Made by a program: the position numbers and the translations under genes | Origin: Leptolinea sp. | GTDB taxonomy: Bacteria; Chloroflexota; Anaerolineae; Anaerolineales; Anaerolineaceae | Reading direction: 5' to 3' | NCBI GenBank assembly: GCA_022837205.1 | Contig: JALHEL010000013.1 | Span: forward strand, 1-17,110 | Length of the DNA: 17,110 nt | The notes under the pieces: model-generated | What the model saw: the letters and a program-made list of their open reading frames with translations, nothing else | Database searches by the model: none | Told to the model about the DNA's origin: nothing | Shown here: positions 1 to 7,003 of the stretch, piece by piece | Position numbering within the stretch: the first letter of the stretch is position 1 | Layout: the number at the start of each line of letters is the position of its first letter

Positions 1-514
1 AGTCGAACGATTCCCGGGAAAAGTGAAAGTTGTGGTGAACACAGCCAAACCGGGGATCTTAATCGGTCGAAAAGGCGAAACCGTAAAAATTATTCGTCAA
101 AATCTTGAGGCGCTGACCGGAAAAAAGGTTGATTTGGAAATCAAGGAAATCAAATCACCGGATTTGGATGCCTATCTGGTCGCGATGAATATTGCGGGGC
201 AGATTGAACGCCGGGTTGGGTACCGTCGGGCGATGAAGCGCGCCATTCAGCAAGGTTTACGCCAAGGAGCTGGAGGTGTTAAGATTCAGGTCGGCGGTCG
301 TCTGAGCGGTGCGGATATGGCTCGGACAGTGACCTTACGGGAAGGGCGTGTGCCTTTGCAGACTTTGCGGGCGGACATCGATTTTGCCCGAGCTGAAGCA
401 AACACCACCTATGGAAAAATCGGCATCAAAGTTTGGATTTATCGCGGTATCGTGCTTTCTATGAACGAAGAAGCTGCTACTGAATCCACTGAAGGTGTTT
501 ACGTCAGTGAATAA
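1..514 (+). CDS. rpsC: 30S ribosomal protein S3, 5'-truncated by the window edge
   Basis: S3 binds 16S rRNA in the 30S head and lines the mRNA entry site. The reading frame is open from base 2 (first codons read VERFPGKVKVVV), so the start lies upstream; the ATG-less first codons already align with the family's ERxxxxxxVxxxTAKPG segment. About 170 residues are visible of a usual 210-240. The KH type-2 core is seen with its GxxG loop in ILIGRKGETV, followed by the C-terminal S3 domain (QIERRVGYRRAMKRAIQ, GRLSGADMART, EGRVPLQTLRADIDF, TTYGKIGIKVWIYRG). It ends in a short acidic tail rich in E, T and S. An internal ATG-like start is not needed: the codon at 23 is GTG and lies inside the conserved domain. 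Next gene is rplP after an unusually long 67-nt spacer. Identification is secure. Confidence 0.98.
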   Translation, partial: VERFPGKVKVVVNTAKPGILIGRKGETVKIIRQNLEALTGKKVDLEIKEIKSPDLDAYLVAMNIAGQIERRVGYRRAMKRAIQQGLRQGAGGVKIQVGGRLSGADMARTVTLREGRVPLQTLRADIDFARAEANTTYGKIGIKVWIYRGIVLSMNEEAATESTEGVYVSE

Positions 515-528
515 GACGAATACTGATC

Positions 529-553
529 ACGTTTACGGGATCACCGTGAACGT
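529..553 (+). promoter_or_regulatory. Stem-loop in the rpsC-rplP spacer
   Basis: ACGTTTACGG (529-538) pairs with CCGTGAACGT (544-553) as a 10-bp stem with one G-U pair and a 5-nt loop (GATCA). No T-tract follows, so it does not look like a terminator. It sits 13 nt upstream of the rplP Shine-Dalgarno AAAGAGG (566-572). A role in RNA processing, stability or translation of rplP is inference. Confidence 0.5.
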
Positions 554-581
554 TGGGGTTAATTGAAAGAGGTATTGAAAT

Positions 582-1016
582 ATGTTAATGCCAAAACGTG
601 TGAAGTACCGCAAGCAGCAGCGTGGTCGAATGCGCGGAAAAGCTCTGCGCGGAGCGGAAATTACCTTCGGGGAATATGGGCTGATGGCTCTGGAACCCGG
701 CTGGGTAACCGCCAGGCAGATCGAAGCTGCACGCCGTACATTGGCGCGGGAAATGAAGCGCCACGGAAAGGTTTGGATTCGAATCTTTCCGGATAAACCG
801 TATACACATCGACCTCCCGAAACCCGTATGGGGAAAGGAAAAGGGAATGTCGAATACTGGGTTGCAGTCGTTAAACCGGGACGAATTATGTTCGAAATCG
901 GTGGATTGGGAGAAGAAGCGGCATTGGAAGCATTGCACCAGGCTGCCTATAAATTTTCCATTCGCACCAAAGTAGTTTCACGACACGAACTGGGCACAGG
1001 AGAAGAACAATCATGA
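582..1016 (+). CDS. rplP: 50S ribosomal protein L16
   Basis: L16 is a late-assembling 50S protein near the A-site tRNA elbow and the peptidyl transferase centre. The 144-residue product has the family length and sequence: N-terminal MLMPKRVKYRKQQRGRMRG, then GEYGLMALEPGWVTARQIEAARR, KVWIRIFPDKPYT, the MGKGKG loop, WVAVVKPGRIMFEIGG, and the end FSIRTKVVSR. The ATG at 582 is chosen because AAAGAGG (566-572) lies 9 nt before it and it gives the standard N-terminus. Its TGA overlaps the rpmC ATG (ATGA, 1013-1016), which predicts translational coupling. Antisense ORFs over this gene are shadows. Confidence 0.99.
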   Translation: MLMPKRVKYRKQQRGRMRGKALRGAEITFGEYGLMALEPGWVTARQIEAARRTLAREMKRHGKVWIRIFPDKPYTHRPPETRMGKGKGNVEYWVAVVKPGRIMFEIGGLGEEAALEALHQAAYKFSIRTKVVSRHELGTGEEQS

Positions 1017-1225
1017 AAGCAGCTGAAATTCGGTTATTAACGAAAGATGAAATTACAGCCAAGCTGTCGGATTTAAGGCAAGAAAAGATGAATCTTCGTT
1101 TTCAGGCTGTTTCCGGCCAATTAAGTGATCTTAGTCGTGTAAAAGAAGTTCGCCGTGATATTGCCCGGATGGAAACCATTCTGCGAGAAATGGAAATGCA
1201 GAAACAACAGGAAGGTAAAGCATGA
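1013..1225 (+). CDS. rpmC: 50S ribosomal protein L29
   Basis: L29 is a small coiled-coil 50S protein at the polypeptide exit rim near L23, part of the docking area for trigger factor and SRP. The 70-residue product shows the family pattern: an N-terminal helix (AAEIRLLTKDEITAKLSDLRQEKMNLRFQ), a turn (SGQLSDLSR), and a second helix (VKEVRRDIARMETILREME). It is within the family's usual 60-75 residues, with a polar Gln/Lys tail. It overlaps the upstream rplP and the downstream rpsQ by ATGA at both ends, so it is probably translated by coupling from rplP. Confidence 0.98.
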   Translation: MKAAEIRLLTKDEITAKLSDLRQEKMNLRFQAVSGQLSDLSRVKEVRRDIARMETILREMEMQKQQEGKA

Positions 1226-1536
1226 ATGCACGCCGTCGAATAATGGGTACTGTTACAAGTGACAAGATGGATAAAACCGTTGTCGTTGAAATTCGGCGAT
1301 CTTACCGTCATCCGCTGGTTGGCAAAGTTGTCCATGATGTGAAACATGTCAAAGCACATGATGAGAACAATGAATGTAAAGTCGGAGATAAAGTGATGAT
1401 TGTTGAAAGCCAACCGCTTTCGAAAGAAAAGCGATGGGTGGTTCAATCGGTCATAAGACGGGATGAAAAGAAAGAAATCATCGAGGAAGTCTCGTCCGAA
1501 TTGGCGGAAGCGATGAACGAAGGAGCCAAAGAATGA
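1222..1536 (+). CDS. rpsQ: 30S ribosomal protein S17 with an acidic C-terminal extension
   Basis: S17 is a primary 16S-binding protein with an OB fold at the base of the 30S body. The core is clear: RRRIMGTVTSDKMDKTVVVEI, the HPLVGKVVHDVKHVKAHDENN segment, VGDKVMIVESQPLSKEKRWVV. The product has 104 residues against about 80-90 in most bacteria. Residues about 82-104 form a charged tail (RRDEKKEIIEEVSSELAEAMNEGAKE in short) predicted to be helical, with no family counterpart that I recognise. Both ends overlap neighbours by 4 nt (ATGA with rpmC and with rplN). Confidence 0.98.
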   Translation: MNARRRIMGTVTSDKMDKTVVVEIRRSYRHPLVGKVVHDVKHVKAHDENNECKVGDKVMIVESQPLSKEKRWVVQSVIRRDEKKEIIEEVSSELAEAMNEGAKE

Positions 1537-1904
1537 TTCAAAAGGAAAGCAGATTAAAAGTGACTGATAATACAGGCGCCAAAGAAATCCTTGTGATTCA
1601 TATTATGGGTGGTTCCGTCCATCATTATGGTCATGTGGGCGATATTGTCGTCGGTACGGTAAAGTCCGCATCCCCGCACGGATCTGTCAAAAAGAGTGAT
1701 ATTGTGAAAGCCGTAATCGTTCGCTGCTCTAAGGAATGGCGACGGGAAGATGGCTCAACGATCCGGTTTGATGATAATGCAGCAGTGATTCTGGATGTCA
1801 ATGGGACGGATCCGAAAGGGACACGTATTTTTGGGCCGGTAGCGCGTGAATTGCGTGAAAAAGGCTTTACAAAGATCGTTTCTCTGGCACCGGAAACTAT
1901 CTGA
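1533..1904 (+). CDS. rplN: 50S ribosomal protein L14
   Basis: L14 is a highly conserved 50S protein that contacts 30S at bridges B5/B8 and binds the silencing factor RsfS. The 123-residue product has the standard start (MIQKESRLKVTDNTGAKE), the basic loop VKKSDIVKAVIVRCSKEWRR, the signature DGSTIRFDDNAAVI, and the end GTRIFGPVARELREKGFTKIVSLAPE. The REKGF-KIVSLAPE ending resembles the forms I associate with Chloroflexota and Clostridia. The start overlaps the rpsQ stop by ATGA (1533-1536). Confidence 0.99.
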   Translation: MIQKESRLKVTDNTGAKEILVIHIMGGSVHHYGHVGDIVVGTVKSASPHGSVKKSDIVKAVIVRCSKEWRREDGSTIRFDDNAAVILDVNGTDPKGTRIFGPVARELREKGFTKIVSLAPETI

Positions 1905-1917
1905 GCATTGGAAAGAT

Positions 1918-1921
1918 GGAG
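1918..1921 (+). promoter_or_regulatory. Shine-Dalgarno that decides the rplX start
   Basis: GGAG at 1918-1921 lies 6 nt before ATG 1928. The upstream in-frame ATG at 1916 overlaps this element and has only GGAAA with almost no spacing, so 1928 is preferred. Confidence 0.55.
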
Positions 1922-1927
1922 CGAAGA

Positions 1928-2266
1928 ATGAAACTAAAAATTCGCAAGGGCGATACGGTTGAAATTATCAGCGGCCGTTCGGAAGACAAAAAGAAACGTG
2001 GCGAAGTAATTCGCGTCATTCCAAAGGAATCGCGAATCGTTGTTCAGGGAGTGAATATCCGTTCACGTCATCAGGGACAGACACGTGCCGGACGTCGTCA
2101 AATTGACGCGGGAATTGTCAAATTTGAGGCACCGATCCACATTTCAAATGCCATGTTGGTGTGTCCGAACTGCAATAAACCGACCCGAGTTGGGTTAAGC
2201 CGTGGTGAAGACGGTAAAGTTACCAGAATTTGCAAAAAATGCAATTCTGAAATTGATGCGAAATAG
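1928..2266 (+). CDS. rplX: 50S ribosomal protein L24, zinc-ribbon form
   Basis: L24 is an early 50S assembly protein near the exit tunnel. The N-terminal KOW/SH3 barrel is clear (MKLKIRKGDTVEIISGRSEDKKKRGEV, then VVQGVNIRSRHQ), followed by the conserved FEAPIHISNAMLV. The 112-residue product adds a C-terminal zinc ribbon: C79-x2-C82 (CPNCNKPTRVG) and C102-x2-C105 (CKKC). The B. subtilis and E. coli forms lack these four cysteines; zinc-bearing L24 occurs in other bacterial phyla. The start at 1928 matches the family N-terminus and has the better ribosome binding site; an in-frame ATG at 1916 would add MERR. Confidence 0.97.
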   Translation: MKLKIRKGDTVEIISGRSEDKKKRGEVIRVIPKESRIVVQGVNIRSRHQGQTRAGRRQIDAGIVKFEAPIHISNAMLVCPNCNKPTRVGLSRGEDGKVTRICKKCNSEIDAK

Positions 2267-2282
2267 CGGGAGCAAATAGATC

Positions 2283-2825
2283 ATGAATCACATGAAAGAA
2301 AAATACTTGCAAGAAGTACTTCCTGCTATGAAATCTACATTAAAGTTGGATAATCCGATGCAGTATCCCAAAATCGAAAAAGTAGTCGTAAATATTGGTT
2401 TGGGTGAAGCTTTGGATAATCCCAAGGCATTGGATGCTGCGGTCAACGATCTGGCGCAGATTACGGGTCAGAAGCCGGTTGTCACCAAAGCCCGAGTCAG
2501 CATCGCAAATTTTAAGCTGCGTGAAGGTCGTCAAATCGGCGCGAAAGTTACTTTACGCGGTGAAAAAATGTGGGGCTTTTTAGACCGGCTGCTCAATATT
2601 GTTTTGCCTCGTGTGCGCGATTTTCGCGGTGTTCCTACGGATGCTTTTGACGGTCGCGGGAACTACACATTGGGGCTGAAAGAACAGACTCTGTTCCCCG
2701 AAATCGACTATGAAAAAGTCGATAAAGTCCGCGGGATGGAGGTCACAATCGTTACAACAGCTCAAAATGACGATCAGGCGCGCGTAATGCTTGACTTGCT
2801 CGGCATGCCTTTCAGGAAGGATTAA
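2283..2825 (+). CDS. rplE: 50S ribosomal protein L5
   Basis: L5 binds 5S rRNA in the central protuberance and touches P-site tRNA and S13. The 180-residue product matches the family length (about 179) and motifs: EVLPAMKSTLKLDNPMQYPKIEKVVVNIGLGEA, the ITGQKPVVTKARVSIANFKLREG loop, VTLRGEKMWGFLDRLL, and the C-terminal VTTAQNDDQARVMLDLLGMPF. ATG 2283 is chosen over ATG 2292 because GGGAG (2268-2272) is 10 nt away from the first. The stop is followed after one base by the rpsN start. Confidence 0.98.
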   Translation: MNHMKEKYLQEVLPAMKSTLKLDNPMQYPKIEKVVVNIGLGEALDNPKALDAAVNDLAQITGQKPVVTKARVSIANFKLREGRQIGAKVTLRGEKMWGFLDRLLNIVLPRVRDFRGVPTDAFDGRGNYTLGLKEQTLFPEIDYEKVDKVRGMEVTIVTTAQNDDQARVMLDLLGMPFRKD

Positions 2826-2826
2826 T

Positions 2827-3009
2827 ATGGCTAAGAAATGCATGATGTATCGTGAACTCAGGCGTGAATACCCCAATCAGGTTCGCAATCGCTGTAAGAG
2901 ATGCGGCAGACCGCGGGGTTATATGCGCCGATTTGGATTGTGCAGGATTTGCTTCCGCGAATTAGCACTGAACGGCCAAATCACCGGCGTTACGAAATCA
3001 TCCTGGTAA
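2827..3009 (+). CDS. rpsN: 30S ribosomal protein S14, zinc-binding short form
   Basis: S14 is a late 30S-head protein. This is the short zinc-binding type (type Z), 60 residues, with C23-x2-C26 (RCKRCGRPRG) and C39-x2-C42 (LCRICFREL), ending in the conserved GQITGVTKSSW. The start at 2827 (MAKKCMMY) is the family N-terminus, 1 nt after the rplE stop, with AGGAAGG inside the end of rplE as ribosome binding site. A longer in-frame ATG at 2791 lies inside rplE and adds no conserved sequence, so it is rejected. Confidence 0.98.
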   Translation: MAKKCMMYRELRREYPNQVRNRCKRCGRPRGYMRRFGLCRICFRELALNGQITGVTKSSW

Positions 3010-3031
3010 TCCATAACGGAGGAATAGAAAG

Positions 3032-3442
3032 ATGGTTAATGATCCTATTGCCGATATGTTGACACGGATTCGCAACGCAATGATGGCTGGTCATGCTACG
3101 GTTGTAATGCCCTGTTCAAATATCAAAATCGAAATCGCACGGATTCTGAAAGAAGAAGGGTTTTTGGAATCCTATGAAGTGCTCGAAGGCGATAAACCTT
3201 CTCAACGAGCGCTGAAATTGAAAATCAAATATGCGGGTGAACGACGCTCACGCCGGCCGGTTATGTCCGGTATCGTCCGTGTCAGTCGCCCCGGAAGAAG
3301 AGTCTACACCGGCCGAAACGAGATCCCCTGGGTTTTGTCGGGCTTGGGTGTAGCGATTATGTCCACTCCGAAGGGAGTGATGACCGGGCAGCGCGCCCGC
3401 CAGTTGGGTGTGGGCGGCGAAATCCTCTGCAAGGTCTGGTAG
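3032..3442 (+). CDS. rpsH: 30S ribosomal protein S8
   Basis: S8 is a primary 16S-binding protein of the central domain, and in E. coli it represses the spc operon by binding its mRNA. The 136-residue product has the N-terminal MVNDPIADMLTRIRNAMMAGH, the KIEIARILKEEGF helix, the RPGRRVYTG loop, and the rRNA-binding C-terminus (IMSTPKGVMTGQRARQLGVGGEILCKVW). A strong GGAGG lies just upstream (3018-3022). I did not identify an S8-binding mimic in the neighbouring mRNA. Confidence 0.98.
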   Translation: MVNDPIADMLTRIRNAMMAGHATVVMPCSNIKIEIARILKEEGFLESYEVLEGDKPSQRALKLKIKYAGERRSRRPVMSGIVRVSRPGRRVYTGRNEIPWVLSGLGVAIMSTPKGVMTGQRARQLGVGGEILCKVW

Positions 3443-3459
3443 GAAAGGAATTAAAGGAA

Positions 3460-4008
3460 ATGTCTCGAATTGGACGTTTACCCATTACCGTTCCGGCAGG
3501 CGTTAAGGTGGACATCAACGGGAATGAAGTGACAGTAAAAGGGCCGAAAGGGGAGATGAAACGCCTCTTTTCTCCGGTTGTCAAAATTGATCAGGATAAC
3601 GGAACTCTTACTGTGACACGATCCTCGGATGAAGCTGCTATTCGCGCTCTTCACGGAACGAGTCGGGCAATTTTAAATAATATGGTCGTAGGTGTTTCTC
3701 AGGGATTTACGGTCATCCTCGAAGTGGATGGTGTCGGATATCGAGCCGAAATGAACGGGAAAAACCTGATGCTTTATGTCGGTTATTCAGCCCCGAAAGA
3801 GGTCGTGCCACCTGAAGGAATATCTTTTGACGTTGATACAAAGACGCGTCAGATAAAAGTCATGGGCTATGATCGTGAGCAGGTTGGGCAAGTTGCTGCG
3901 GAAATCCGGTTTATCAGACCGCCGGAACCTTATAAAGGTAAAGGAATTCATTACCTGGGTGAAAAAATCCGCCGTAAGGCCGGTAAATCCGGGAAAGCTA
4001 AGAAATAG
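3460..4008 (+). CDS. rplF: 50S ribosomal protein L6
   Basis: L6 sits near the sarcin-ricin loop and the factor-binding site. The 182-residue product carries both L6 repeats: SRIGRLPITVPAGVKVDINGNEVTVKGPKGEM at the N-terminus, and the second repeat ending in GYDREQVGQVAAEIRFIRPPEPYKGKGIHYLGEKIRRKAGK. The family's PEPYKGKGI signature is intact. Length is normal. The start is preceded by AAAGGAA within a 17-nt spacer after rpsH. Confidence 0.98.
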   Translation: MSRIGRLPITVPAGVKVDINGNEVTVKGPKGEMKRLFSPVVKIDQDNGTLTVTRSSDEAAIRALHGTSRAILNNMVVGVSQGFTVILEVDGVGYRAEMNGKNLMLYVGYSAPKEVVPPEGISFDVDTKTRQIKVMGYDREQVGQVAAEIRFIRPPEPYKGKGIHYLGEKIRRKAGKSGKAKK

Positions 4009-4020
4009 AGGTAATAAAAT

Positions 4021-4386
4021 ATGGCGAAATTTTCTCGAAGTGAGGCAAGAATTCGGCGCCATGCCAGAGTCCGTAAGGATTTGGCCGGAAGCGCGCAACG
4101 CCCTCGTTTAAGTGTTTACCGAAGCCTAAACGGTATCTATGCCCAAATTATTAATGATGAGACCGGCACAACGCTGGTATCCGCATCCAATATCGATCGC
4201 GGACTGAAAGCCGATATGGATGGGAAGAATAAAACCGAACAGGCTAAGCTGGTTGGTAAAGCCGTTGCGGAACGCGCAAAGGAAAAAGGAATTACCACAG
4301 TCGTCTTTGATCGCGGCGGATTTCGCTACATGGGTCGTATTAAAGCCTTGGCAGATGCTGCGCGTGAAGCAGGCCTTGAGTTTTAG
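4021..4386 (+). CDS. rplR: 50S ribosomal protein L18
   Basis: L18 binds 5S rRNA together with L5 in the central protuberance. The 121-residue product shows the basic N-terminus (RSEARIRRHARVRKDLAGSAQRPRLSVYRS), the sheet motifs IYAQIINDETGTTLVSAS, the helix AKLVGKAVAERAKEKGI, and the C-terminal VVFDRGGFRYMGRIKALADAAREAGLEF. Length and motifs are typical. GAGGTAATAAAAT precedes the ATG. Confidence 0.98.
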   Translation: MAKFSRSEARIRRHARVRKDLAGSAQRPRLSVYRSLNGIYAQIINDETGTTLVSASNIDRGLKADMDGKNKTEQAKLVGKAVAERAKEKGITTVVFDRGGFRYMGRIKALADAAREAGLEF

Positions 4387-4409
4387 GCAAAAGGAAAGGT
4401 ACTAAAACC

Positions 4410-4940
4410 ATGGAGAATTTGGATTATCAACCGTTAGATGAACAATTAGATGAGCGTGTGATCGAAATCGCGCGTGTCGCCAAAGTAGTAAAGGGCGGAC
4501 GCCGCTTTCAATTTCGTGTAACCGTAGTCGTCGGCGATAACAACGGGACGATCGGTCTCGGAATCGGAAAAGCCAATGCGGTTCCGGATGCGATGCGGAA
4601 GGCTTCCGAACGTGCCCGAAAGAATATGCGGAAAATAAATTTATATAAAACAACCATCCCGCATGAGGTAATCGGTCACGTAGGCGGTGCGCAGGTATTA
4701 TTACGCCCCGCATCTGAAGGAACCGGCGTTATTTCCGCAGGTGGCGTTCGCGCTGTTTTGGAAGTTGCCGGGGTACATGATATTTTGACGAAATCATTGG
4801 GCAGTTCCAATCTGCTCAATGTTGTCAAAGCAACTTTTGAAGCGCTCAATGAATTAAAGAATGCCGAGGAAGAAGCGATTTTGAGGGGGAAACAACCGGA
4901 TGAATTGCTGCCTTTCTGGGAACGGAGGAAGAATGGATAA
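4410..4940 (+). CDS. rpsE: 30S ribosomal protein S5
   Basis: S5 stabilises the 30S decoding region and takes part in accuracy and mRNA unwinding at the entry site. The N-terminal double-stranded-RNA-binding-like domain is clear: VIEIARVAKVVKGGRRFQFRVTVVVGDNNGTIGLGIGKANAVPDA. The second domain has GGVRAVLEVAGVHDILTKSLGSSNLLNVVKATFEAL. At 176 residues it is slightly long, mainly from a short acidic N-terminus (MENLDYQPLDEQLDE). AAGGAAAGG precedes the start. Its last 8 nt overlap the rpmD start. Confidence 0.98.
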   Translation: MENLDYQPLDEQLDERVIEIARVAKVVKGGRRFQFRVTVVVGDNNGTIGLGIGKANAVPDAMRKASERARKNMRKINLYKTTIPHEVIGHVGGAQVLLRPASEGTGVISAGGVRAVLEVAGVHDILTKSLGSSNLLNVVKATFEALNELKNAEEEAILRGKQPDELLPFWERRKNG

Positions 4941-5139
4941 AGATACTTCGAGTCCTAAAAAATTGCGCATTACCTATGTAAAAAGTGCAATCGGCTATTC
5001 ATGGAAACATAAGGATACAATCAAGGCACTGGGGTTTAAACACTTGAATGATTCGATCGTAAGAGAGGATACTCCTTCTCTTCGCGGGATGCTTCGAAAG
5101 GTTAATCACCTGGTCAAGGTTGAGGAATTGGCAGAGTAA
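4933..5139 (+). CDS. rpmD: 50S ribosomal protein L30
   Basis: L30 is a small 50S protein near 5S rRNA. The product has 68 residues; the core KKLRITYVKSAIGYSWKHKDTIKALGF, then SIVREDTPSLRGMLRKVNHLVKVEE, matches the bacterial family of about 58-62 residues. About eight extra N-terminal residues (MDKDTSSP) precede the core. ATG 4933 is chosen because GGAGG (4924-4928) lies just upstream, inside the end of rpsE; the coding regions overlap by 8 nt, which implies coupled translation. An in-frame ATG at 4900 would add eleven unconserved residues and is rejected. Confidence 0.97.
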   Translation: MDKDTSSPKKLRITYVKSAIGYSWKHKDTIKALGFKHLNDSIVREDTPSLRGMLRKVNHLVKVEELAE

Positions 5140-5141
5140 TT

Positions 5142-5594
5142 ATGAAACTGGATGAATTAAGACCGAATGAAGGCGCAAAACATCAAAAGAAAAGAGTCGG
5201 ACGCGGTTTAGCGGCCGGACAGGGTAAAACAGCCGGCAAAGGTACAAAAGGACAGCACGTCCGTCAAGGGTACGGCGGTCATATTTACCGCCAAGGCGGA
5301 AATTTACCTTTTTATCGTCATTTGCCTTTTATGCGTGGGGAAGGTTTTACACCGCCCAATCGGGTTGAATTTAATGAAGTGAATCTCGAAATGCTCGAGC
5401 GATTTGATGGCGATATCGAGATTACTCCCGAAGTATTGGCTGAAGCGAATCTTCTCAGTAAGAAGAATAACCCGGTTGTCATTTTAGGCAACGGAGAAGT
5501 CTCGCATGCATATAAAGTCAAGGTCCACCGGATATCAAAAGGTGCCCGAGAAAAAATTGAAGCTGCCGGCGGCAGCGTCGAAATTATCGGCTGA
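5142..5594 (+). CDS. rplO: 50S ribosomal protein L15
   Basis: L15 is a 50S assembly protein reaching into 23S domain II. The 150-residue product has the basic glycine-rich N-terminus (MKLDELRPNEGAKHQKKRVGRGLAAGQGKTAGKGTKGQ in order), then the RQGGNLPFYRHLPFMRGEGFT segment, VNLEMLERFDG, the strand PVVILGNGEV, and the C-terminal VHRISKGAREKIEAAGGSVEII. The tail KIEAAGG-VEII is a standard L15 ending. It starts 2 nt after the rpmD stop. Confidence 0.97.
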   Translation: MKLDELRPNEGAKHQKKRVGRGLAAGQGKTAGKGTKGQHVRQGYGGHIYRQGGNLPFYRHLPFMRGEGFTPPNRVEFNEVNLEMLERFDGDIEITPEVLAEANLLSKKNNPVVILGNGEVSHAYKVKVHRISKGAREKIEAAGGSVEIIG

Positions 5595-5642
5595 AGTTTT
5601 TGGCTGAAGCCGTTCGCTGGAGTTATTAAGGAGAACTAAAGA

Positions 5643-6980
5643 ATGAAGCGATCCCCATGGCGTTTTCTGTGGAAGTCAACAGATATTCGCAAAAAACTGA
5701 TGTTGACGTTGGGAATACTCGTACTCTATCGTTTGATAGCGAATATTCCGGTGCCGGGGTTCAATGCCGAAGTTATTAAAGCATTGAAGTCCAACACAAC
5801 TGCCGCAGGTGATTTGATCAGTATCCTGAATGTTTTATCCGGCGGTACCTTATCGTCTTTCTCCATTATGGCAATGGGCGTTTACCCGTACATTACCGCG
5901 TCGATTATCCTTCAATTGCTCGGCCCGATTATTCCGGCAATCGAGCGAAAAATGAAGGATGATCCGCGCGAAGGCCAAAAATGGATGGAAAAATGGACGA
6001 TGATTCTGACCATCCCGATGGCGATTTTATCGGCTATCGGCCAAATCAGCCTCTTTAACCAAATCGTTCCCGGCACGACGGTGCTTCGGGATTACGGTTG
6101 GAGCGGAAGCAACTTTCTGCCGACTCTTGCCAACCTCAGCACTATGGTTGCGGGAACGATGGTTGCGATTTGGTTGGGTCAGATTATTTCGGAATATGGC
6201 ATCCAACAGCAAGGTCTGTCCTTAATCATCTTCTCCGGTATCGTTTCACAGATACCCAATAACCTGGTTAGAATTTTGGCGGATAAAACGACGGGCTGGA
6301 TCGTTTTGGTTATCTCTCTGGTAGTTTTGCTGATCTCGGTATTTGCGATCGTTTATATCCAGCAGGGGACAAGATATGTGAAACTGATGATCCCCGGTCA
6401 ACGGATCGGCTATCGCGGTATTAAATCCGGCGGGTCGACAACGTTACCGTTACGGGTCAATAGTGTGGGGATGATTCCGCTCATTTTTGCTCAATCGATT
6501 ATTACTTTCCCGGCATTGATTGCCAGTTTCTTTGTGAATTCCGGTACGGCATGGGTGAAAAATTCTTCCGTATGGATTCAGAGTCACCTCAGCGGTTCAA
6601 GCAGCCTCTATGTTGTTTTATATTTTGTGCTGGTTGTCGCGTTCACTTATTTTTATACAAGCGTGACTTTCATGAACAATGATTACGGCTCCAGTCTGAA
6701 GAAACAAGGGGCGGTAGTCCCCGGCAGAGCAGCCGGAACGGAAACTCAAAAATATCTGGCGAAGATCCAAAACCGAATCACTTTGCCCGGTGCCGTGATG
6801 CTGGGTGTTATCGCAGTTTTGCCGAATATTTTGGCTGTTATCCTGCATACCAGTGCACAAGCGACGATGTTGATGTCCTCTTCCGGTATGCTGATCGTGG
6901 TCGGTGTCGTAAGAGACATTATCGATTACCTGCAAAGTGAACTGAGCCAACATGGCTACGAAGAAAAATTGATCCGCTGA
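5643..6980 (+). CDS. secY: Protein translocase subunit SecY
   Basis: SecY is the channel of the Sec translocon in the inner membrane, working with SecE, SecG and SecA. The 445-residue product has ten predicted membrane segments, at roughly residues 19-38, 75-95, 116-137, 156-180, 188-208, 218-239, 272-297, 320-342, 380-400 and 408-426. Family signatures are present: the early FRLIANIPVPG-like loop, the plug and TM2 region LSGGTLSSFSIMAMGVYPYI with ASIILQLL, the cytosolic loop carrying basic residues around 251-262, LPLRVNSVGMIPLIFA, and the C-terminal DIIDYLQSEL. AAGGAG (5629-5634) lies 8 nt before the ATG. Its place after rplO and before adk is the conserved spc arrangement. No truncation is seen. 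Confidence 0.98.
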   Translation: MKRSPWRFLWKSTDIRKKLMLTLGILVLYRLIANIPVPGFNAEVIKALKSNTTAAGDLISILNVLSGGTLSSFSIMAMGVYPYITASIILQLLGPIIPAIERKMKDDPREGQKWMEKWTMILTIPMAILSAIGQISLFNQIVPGTTVLRDYGWSGSNFLPTLANLSTMVAGTMVAIWLGQIISEYGIQQQGLSLIIFSGIVSQIPNNLVRILADKTTGWIVLVISLVVLLISVFAIVYIQQGTRYVKLMIPGQRIGYRGIKSGGSTTLPLRVNSVGMIPLIFAQSIITFPALIASFFVNSGTAWVKNSSVWIQSHLSGSSSLYVVLYFVLVVAFTYFYTSVTFMNNDYGSSLKKQGAVVPGRAAGTETQKYLAKIQNRITLPGAVMLGVIAVLPNILAVILHTSAQATMLMSSSGMLIVVGVVRDIIDYLQSELSQHGYEEKLIR

Positions 6981-7003
6981 AACAGCGAGATAAGAGAAAA
7001 AGA

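Noticed and set aside
585..938. 117-residue minus-strand ORF opposite rplP
   Set aside because: It lies wholly antisense to a certain L16 gene, has no ribosome binding site and no recognisable domain; other antisense ORFs over r-protein genes are the same kind of shadow.
2791..2826. Longer start for rpsN
   Set aside because: The extra twelve residues lie inside rplE and are unrelated to S14; ATG 2827 gives the standard N-terminus.
5588..5612. Direct repeat GGCTGAAG (5589-5596, 5602-5609) and CGGCT/AGCCG pairing at the rplO end
   Set aside because: The repeat is only 8 bp and partly coding, and the stem is 5 bp without further support; likely chance.
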